The notes under the pieces: generated by a model | The model's database searches: none | What the model saw: the letters and a program-made list of their open reading frames with translations, nothing else | What the model was told of the DNA's origin: nothing | Origin: Sphingomonadaceae bacterium | GTDB taxonomy: Bacteria > Pseudomonadota > Alphaproteobacteria > Sphingomonadales > Sphingomonadaceae | Length of the DNA stretch: 7,202 nt | NCBI GenBank assembly: GCA_947442095.1 | Contig: CANEVG010000179.1 | Span: 1-7,202, forward strand | Direction: 5' to 3' | Shown: piece by piece, positions 4,309 to 7,202 of the stretch | Layout of the letters: each line of letters opens with the position of its first letter | Numbering within the stretch: the first letter of the stretch is position 1 | Program-made: the position numbers and the translations under genes

Positions 4309-6485
4309 TGCGCGCGCTGGCAGGTTTTGCGCTTGCAGTTCTGGCGGCGTGCAGTCTGGGCGCGGCCGGGCCGCAAGTGGGCGCGGGGAGCGAATGGACC
4401 AGCCCGGGCGGAGACCCGGGCAAGATACACCATTCCGCGCTCACGCAGATCAACGCGCAGAATGTGAACAACCTCGGCCTCGCCTGGCAGGCCAAGCTGG
4501 GCACCATGCGCGGCATGGAAGCGACGCCGGTCATGGTTGGCGGGGTGCTCTATACCTCGGGCGTTGCGGGCCGCGCTTATGCGTTTGACGCGGCGACCGG
4601 CAAGCAGCTCTGGGCGTTCGAGCCCAAGGTCGACATGCAACTCAACCGCACGGCCTGCTGCGATATGGTCAACCGCGGTGTCGCGGTGGCCCGCGGCAAG
4701 GTCTATGTCGCGGCGCTTGATGGCTGGCTCTACGCGCTCGATGCCAAGACTGGTGCAGTGGTCTGGAAAACCGACTTCATCGAGAACCGCAAGAAGGGCG
4801 ACAATTCCACCGGCGCGCCCGAGATCGCGGGCGATGTCGTGGTCATCGGCATGGCCGGTGCCGAATACGACGTTCGCGGCTCTGTAACCGCGCTCGATCT
4901 GGAAACGGGCAAGCTGCGCTGGCGCTGGCATGTGGTACCGCATGATCCGGCGCTGGGGCCGCAGGAAACGCCCGAGCTTGAGGCTGCGCTCAGGACCTGG
5001 GATCCCAAGAGCCGCTGGGACATCGGCGGCGGCGGCGCGCCTTGGGATGCGATCGCTTTTGATTCAGAGACGGGCTATCTGCTTGTCGGCACGGGCAATG
5101 GCGGGCCTTACGCCACCTCGAAGCGCAGCCCGGCAGGCGGTGATAATCTTTACCTCGGCAGCCTTGTCGCGCTCGATCCTAAGACCGGGCGGATGGTGTG
5201 GCACTATCAGCAGACGCCGGGCGACGACTGGGACTTCACCTCGACCCAGCCGCTTATCCTGACGCATCTGAAGATCGACGGGCAAGACCGCTCGGTCATT
5301 CTCCACGCGCCCAAGAACGGTTTCCTCTATGTGATCGACCGGGCGAGCGGCAAGCTGCTCAAGGCCAGCCCGATTGCCCGGATCAACTGGGCCAAGGGCA
5401 TCGATCCTGCGACGGGCAAGCCGATTCCCGACCGTGCGGCGAGCGATTACACTGACGGACCGAAGATCGTGTTCCCGGCGACGCCCGGCGCGCGCAACTG
5501 GCATCCCGCCTCGTTCGATCCGGCCACCGGACTCTATTATGCCGCCGTGCTCGACATGGGGAACCTAATCTTCATGACGCCGGGGCAGAAGCCCTTGAAG
5601 GCGCGGGGGCTGAACAACGATGCGGCGCTGATTTTTACGCCCGATGTGAAGGACGCGCTTGCTACGCTGCCGCCGCCGATGGCCGAGGCGGTGCGTGCGC
5701 TGCCCGCTTATGCGGAGGCGCTGCGCGAGCCTTCGAAGACGCAGATACGGGCGATTGAGCCACTGACCGGCAAGACCGTGTGGTCTGCCGATACCGCCGG
5801 GTGGCAGGATCGGGCCGGCGTGCTCACCACTGCTTCGGGCCTGCTCATCCACGGCAACGTCGGCGGCAAGCTGTTTGTGCGCGAGACGAAGACCGGCAGG
5901 GTGCTCAAGACGATCGAGACGGGCACGCCGATCATGGCTGCGCCAATGACCTATACGGTGAACGGCGTACAATACATCGCGGTCATGGCCGGGTGGGGCG
6001 GGGGCGGTTTCCCCTATGTCCCGCGCTATTCGGCTGCCTATGACCGTGGCAACATGAACCGGCTTATGGTGTTCAGGCTGGGCGGTGGCAAGGTGAACCA
6101 ACCGCCGTTGCTGCCCCCGCTGGAAGTGGCGCCCGAACCGCCGACGCAAGTGGCGGGCGCGAATGCTGAGATGATTGCGCGCGGGCAGGGCCTGTTCTTC
6201 GGCAACTGCGCGATCTGTCATGCCAACCGGCACCGCTCGATCACGCCTGATCTGCGCCGGATGCAGCCGGGGACGCATGAGCTGTTTCGCGAGATCGTGC
6301 TCGGCGGCGCGCTGGTGGCGGGCGGAATGCCGCGCTGGGATGACATTTTGTCGCCCAGCGATGCCGATGCGATCCATTCTTATCTGATCGACCAGCAAAA
6401 GCAGACCCGCAGCGATGAACTGGCCAAGGTGAAAGCGGGCAAGCCTCTGGACGGACCGAGCCTGACGATTCTGAGCAATTATTGA
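4308..6485 (+). CDS. PQQ-dependent quinohaemoprotein alcohol dehydrogenase, predicted lipoprotein
   Basis: This 725-residue protein has the layout of type II quinohaemoprotein alcohol dehydrogenases: an eight-bladed PQQ propeller (about residues 28-595), a proline-rich linker (about 599-612) and a C-terminal cytochrome c domain. It would oxidise an alcohol in the periplasm and pass electrons through haem to the respiratory chain. The vicinal disulfide Cys117-Cys118 is present. Likely calcium ligands are Glu186 (in GAEYDVRG) and Asn264 (in GTGNGGP). The catalytic Asp is Asp309 in DDWDF; the residue two places on is Thr311, not Asp, which fits the calcium-type rather than the lanthanide-type enzymes. 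Haem is bound at CAICH (634-638), with Met674 in GGMP as the likely sixth ligand. The N-terminus, MRALAGFALAVLAAC, ends in a lipobox (LAAC) with Ser at +2, so Cys15 may be lipidated and the enzyme outer-membrane anchored; related enzymes are usually described as soluble. The ATG at 4308 overlaps the preceding stop; an upstream GTG at 4293 would spoil the coupling. The substrate is unknown, and no PQQ biosynthesis gene is in the window. Confidence 0.94.
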   Translation: MRALAGFALAVLAACSLGAAGPQVGAGSEWTSPGGDPGKIHHSALTQINAQNVNNLGLAWQAKLGTMRGMEATPVMVGGVLYTSGVAGRAYAFDAATGKQLWAFEPKVDMQLNRTACCDMVNRGVAVARGKVYVAALDGWLYALDAKTGAVVWKTDFIENRKKGDNSTGAPEIAGDVVVIGMAGAEYDVRGSVTALDLETGKLRWRWHVVPHDPALGPQETPELEAALRTWDPKSRWDIGGGGAPWDAIAFDSETGYLLVGTGNGGPYATSKRSPAGGDNLYLGSLVALDPKTGRMVWHYQQTPGDDWDFTSTQPLILTHLKIDGQDRSVILHAPKNGFLYVIDRASGKLLKASPIARINWAKGIDPATGKPIPDRAASDYTDGPKIVFPATPGARNWHPASFDPATGLYYAAVLDMGNLIFMTPGQKPLKARGLNNDAALIFTPDVKDALATLPPPMAEAVRALPAYAEALREPSKTQIRAIEPLTGKTVWSADTAGWQDRAGVLTTASGLLIHGNVGGKLFVRETKTGRVLKTIETGTPIMAAPMTYTVNGVQYIAVMAGWGGGGFPYVPRYSAAYDRGNMNRLMVFRLGGGKVNQPPLLPPLEVAPEPPTQVAGANAEMIARGQGLFFGNCAICHANRHRSITPDLRRMQPGTHELFREIVLGGALVAGGMPRWDDILSPSDADAIHSYLIDQQKQTRSDELAKVKAGKPLDGPSLTILSNY

Positions 6486-6495
6486 GGAAACCACC

Positions 6496-6625
6496 GGCGC
6501 ACCAAACCCCGTCTATCCTGAGCTTGTCGAGGGACTGTCTTTTTCTTTGAACCATGCGCGTCCGCGACGAGAAGATCGGCCCTTCGACAAGCCCAGGGCG
6601 GACGGGTCTGGGTTAGGTTTGCGCC
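6496..6625. repeat. Large imperfect inverted repeat of the dispersed TCGACAAGC type
   Basis: The left arm at 6508-6533 and the right arm at 6580-6606 are reverse complements over about 26 bases, with four mismatches and one inserted base. Both share the core GCTTGTCGA. Outside them GGCGCA/AAAC (6496-6507, split by two bases) pairs with GTTTGCGCC (6617-6625), extending the foldback to about 130 bp. The loop at 6534-6579 shows no ORF or other clear element. Elements of the form CCTGAGCTTGTCGA...TCGACAAGC are abundant, REP-like intergenic repeats in sphingomonad and some other proteobacterial genomes (from memory). Lying just after the dehydrogenase stop, it may stabilise or end the transcript and partly insulate the DUF3237 gene. 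Confidence 0.75.
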
Positions 6626-6631
6626 GACTAT

Positions 6632-6635
6632 AGGA
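6632..6635 (+). promoter_or_regulatory. Ribosome binding site and possible -10 for the DUF3237 gene
   Basis: AGGA lies 10 nt before the ATG at 6646, a slightly long but workable spacing. The overlapping TATAGG at 6629-6634 could instead be a -10 box for a leaderless or short-leader transcript, but no clear -35 is seen. Confidence 0.3.
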
Positions 6636-6645
6636 TTTCTGCATC

Positions 6646-7143
6646 ATGGATTTTTCAACTCTCGACAACCCGCGGCTGGAGTTCGCTTTCGCCTGCACTT
6701 TGCGCTTCACTCGGGTGCAGGCGATTCCCGATGTGCCGACAGGGGGAATGCGCAGCGCGGTCTATGTTGACAGCGGCGAGTTCGAGGGGCCGCGCCTCAA
6801 AGGCAAGGCCGTGCCCAATTCGGGTGGCGACTATGCCTTCTTCCGGCCCGACGACACGGCGGTGTTTGATGCGCGCTACATGCTCGAAGTCGATGACGGC
6901 ACGCTGATCTACATGCAAAACAAGGGCTTCCTGTGGGGGCGTGAGCCCGGCACGATGGAGCGGTTGCGTCATTGGGCCTTTGCGGGCGGCGCACCGGTGC
7001 CGCACGCGGAATACTATCTGCGCGGGCAGCCCACCTTCGAGACGAGCAAGGGGCCGCATGACTGGCTGACGCGGCATGTGTTCATCGGCGTGGGCGAGCG
7101 GCGGCCGGACGGTAATCATGTGCGGTACTACGCCCTGACGTGA
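6646..7143 (+). CDS. DUF3237 (UPF0311) family protein
   Basis: The 165-residue product matches the DUF3237 family, small cytoplasmic proteins with a predicted beta-barrel and no established reaction. Family marks are RLEFAFACTLRF near the N-terminus (10-21), SGEFEGPRLKGK (43-54), GGDYAFFRPD (60-69), DARYMLEVDDGTLIY (75-89), YYLRGQPTFET (123-133) and WLTRHVFIGVG (140-150). Length and motif order are normal, and there is no signal peptide or membrane segment. Members often occur in aromatic, terpenoid or steroid catabolic clusters of actinobacteria and sphingomonads (general impression), which agrees with the setting here. The gene lies 160 bp after the dehydrogenase, behind a large inverted repeat, so it may be transcribed by read-through or from its own promoter. 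Confidence 0.9.
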   Translation: MDFSTLDNPRLEFAFACTLRFTRVQAIPDVPTGGMRSAVYVDSGEFEGPRLKGKAVPNSGGDYAFFRPDDTAVFDARYMLEVDDGTLIYMQNKGFLWGREPGTMERLRHWAFAGGAPVPHAEYYLRGQPTFETSKGPHDWLTRHVFIGVGERRPDGNHVRYYALT

Positions 7144-7155
7144 GACCGGGGGGGG

Positions 7156-7175
7156 CCTCTTCTTCAGAGAAGGGG
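7156..7175 (+). terminator. Hairpin after the DUF3237 gene
   Basis: CCTCTTCT at 7156-7163 pairs with AGAAGGGG at 7168-7175 (8 bp including one G-T pair) around the loop TCAG. It starts 13 nt after the stop codon, a fitting place for a terminator. No T tract follows, so termination strength is uncertain. The remaining bases to 7202 show nothing else I can support. Confidence 0.45.
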
Positions 7176-7202
7176 GAGCAGGCTTGACGAAGTGCGTCGC
7201 AT

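Noticed and set aside
5565..6494. Minus-strand open frame opposite the dehydrogenase and its cytochrome domain
   Set aside because: It is antisense to the propeller blades and the CAICH haem motif, and has the Arg/His-rich composition of a shadow frame.
7184..7202. TTGACG near the right edge as a -35 box, and a small GACG/CGTC dyad
   Set aside because: The sequence ends before a -10 box could be seen, and the dyad is too short to support.

Overview
The window looks like a piece of accessory catabolic chromosome from a GC-rich alphaproteobacterium, most likely a sphingomonad (Novosphingobium/Sphingobium/Sphingomonas type). The grounds are the codon use, the tight TGATG gene couplings, a dispersed CTGAGCTTGTCGA/TCGACAAGC inverted repeat of a kind I associate with sphingomonad genomes, and the mix of aldehyde dehydrogenase, short-chain dehydrogenase, SnoaL-like proteins and a PQQ alcohol dehydrogenase. 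Genus and substrate cannot be fixed from the sequence alone. I see no rRNA, tRNA, CRISPR array, transposase, integrase or phage gene.

Layout. (1) Positions 1-1685, plus strand: the 3' end of a small gene, possibly NTF2/SnoaL-like, overlaps the start of a complete NAD(P)-dependent aldehyde dehydrogenase. (2) Positions 1686-1752: a hairpin between convergent genes, probably a shared terminator. (3) Positions 3371 down to 1753, minus strand: a compact operon of a cytoplasmic SnoaL-like protein, a second SnoaL-like protein with a Sec signal peptide, and a classical SDR, with gaps of 14 and 9 bp. (4) Positions 3372-3450: a short divergent control region with an AT-rich core, a perfect minus-strand TATAAT and a small palindrome. 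(5) Positions 3451-6485, plus strand: a protein resembling the DUF8021 group, made of two related NTF2-like halves, overlaps by one base the start of a large PQQ-dependent quinohaemoprotein alcohol dehydrogenase with a predicted lipoprotein signal and a C-terminal cytochrome c domain. (6) Positions 6486-6645: a non-coding gap holding a large inverted repeat. (7) Positions 6646-7143: a DUF3237 protein, followed by a hairpin.

How the genes may work together (inference). The quinohaemoprotein would oxidise an alcohol in the periplasm and pass electrons to the respiratory chain. The aldehyde dehydrogenase would oxidise an aldehyde in the cytoplasm, and the SDR would interconvert a hydroxyl and a keto group. 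Three or four NTF2-fold polypeptides (about four or five domains), one of them exported, could carry out isomerase, dehydratase, hydrolase or aldol-type steps on a cyclic or terpenoid-like substrate. No ring-cleaving oxygenase, transporter or regulator lies in the window, so it is probably the middle of a longer catabolic island. The least described parts are the exported/cytoplasmic SnoaL pair, the duplicated DUF8021-like protein coupled to a periplasmic dehydrogenase, and the DUF3237 gene.
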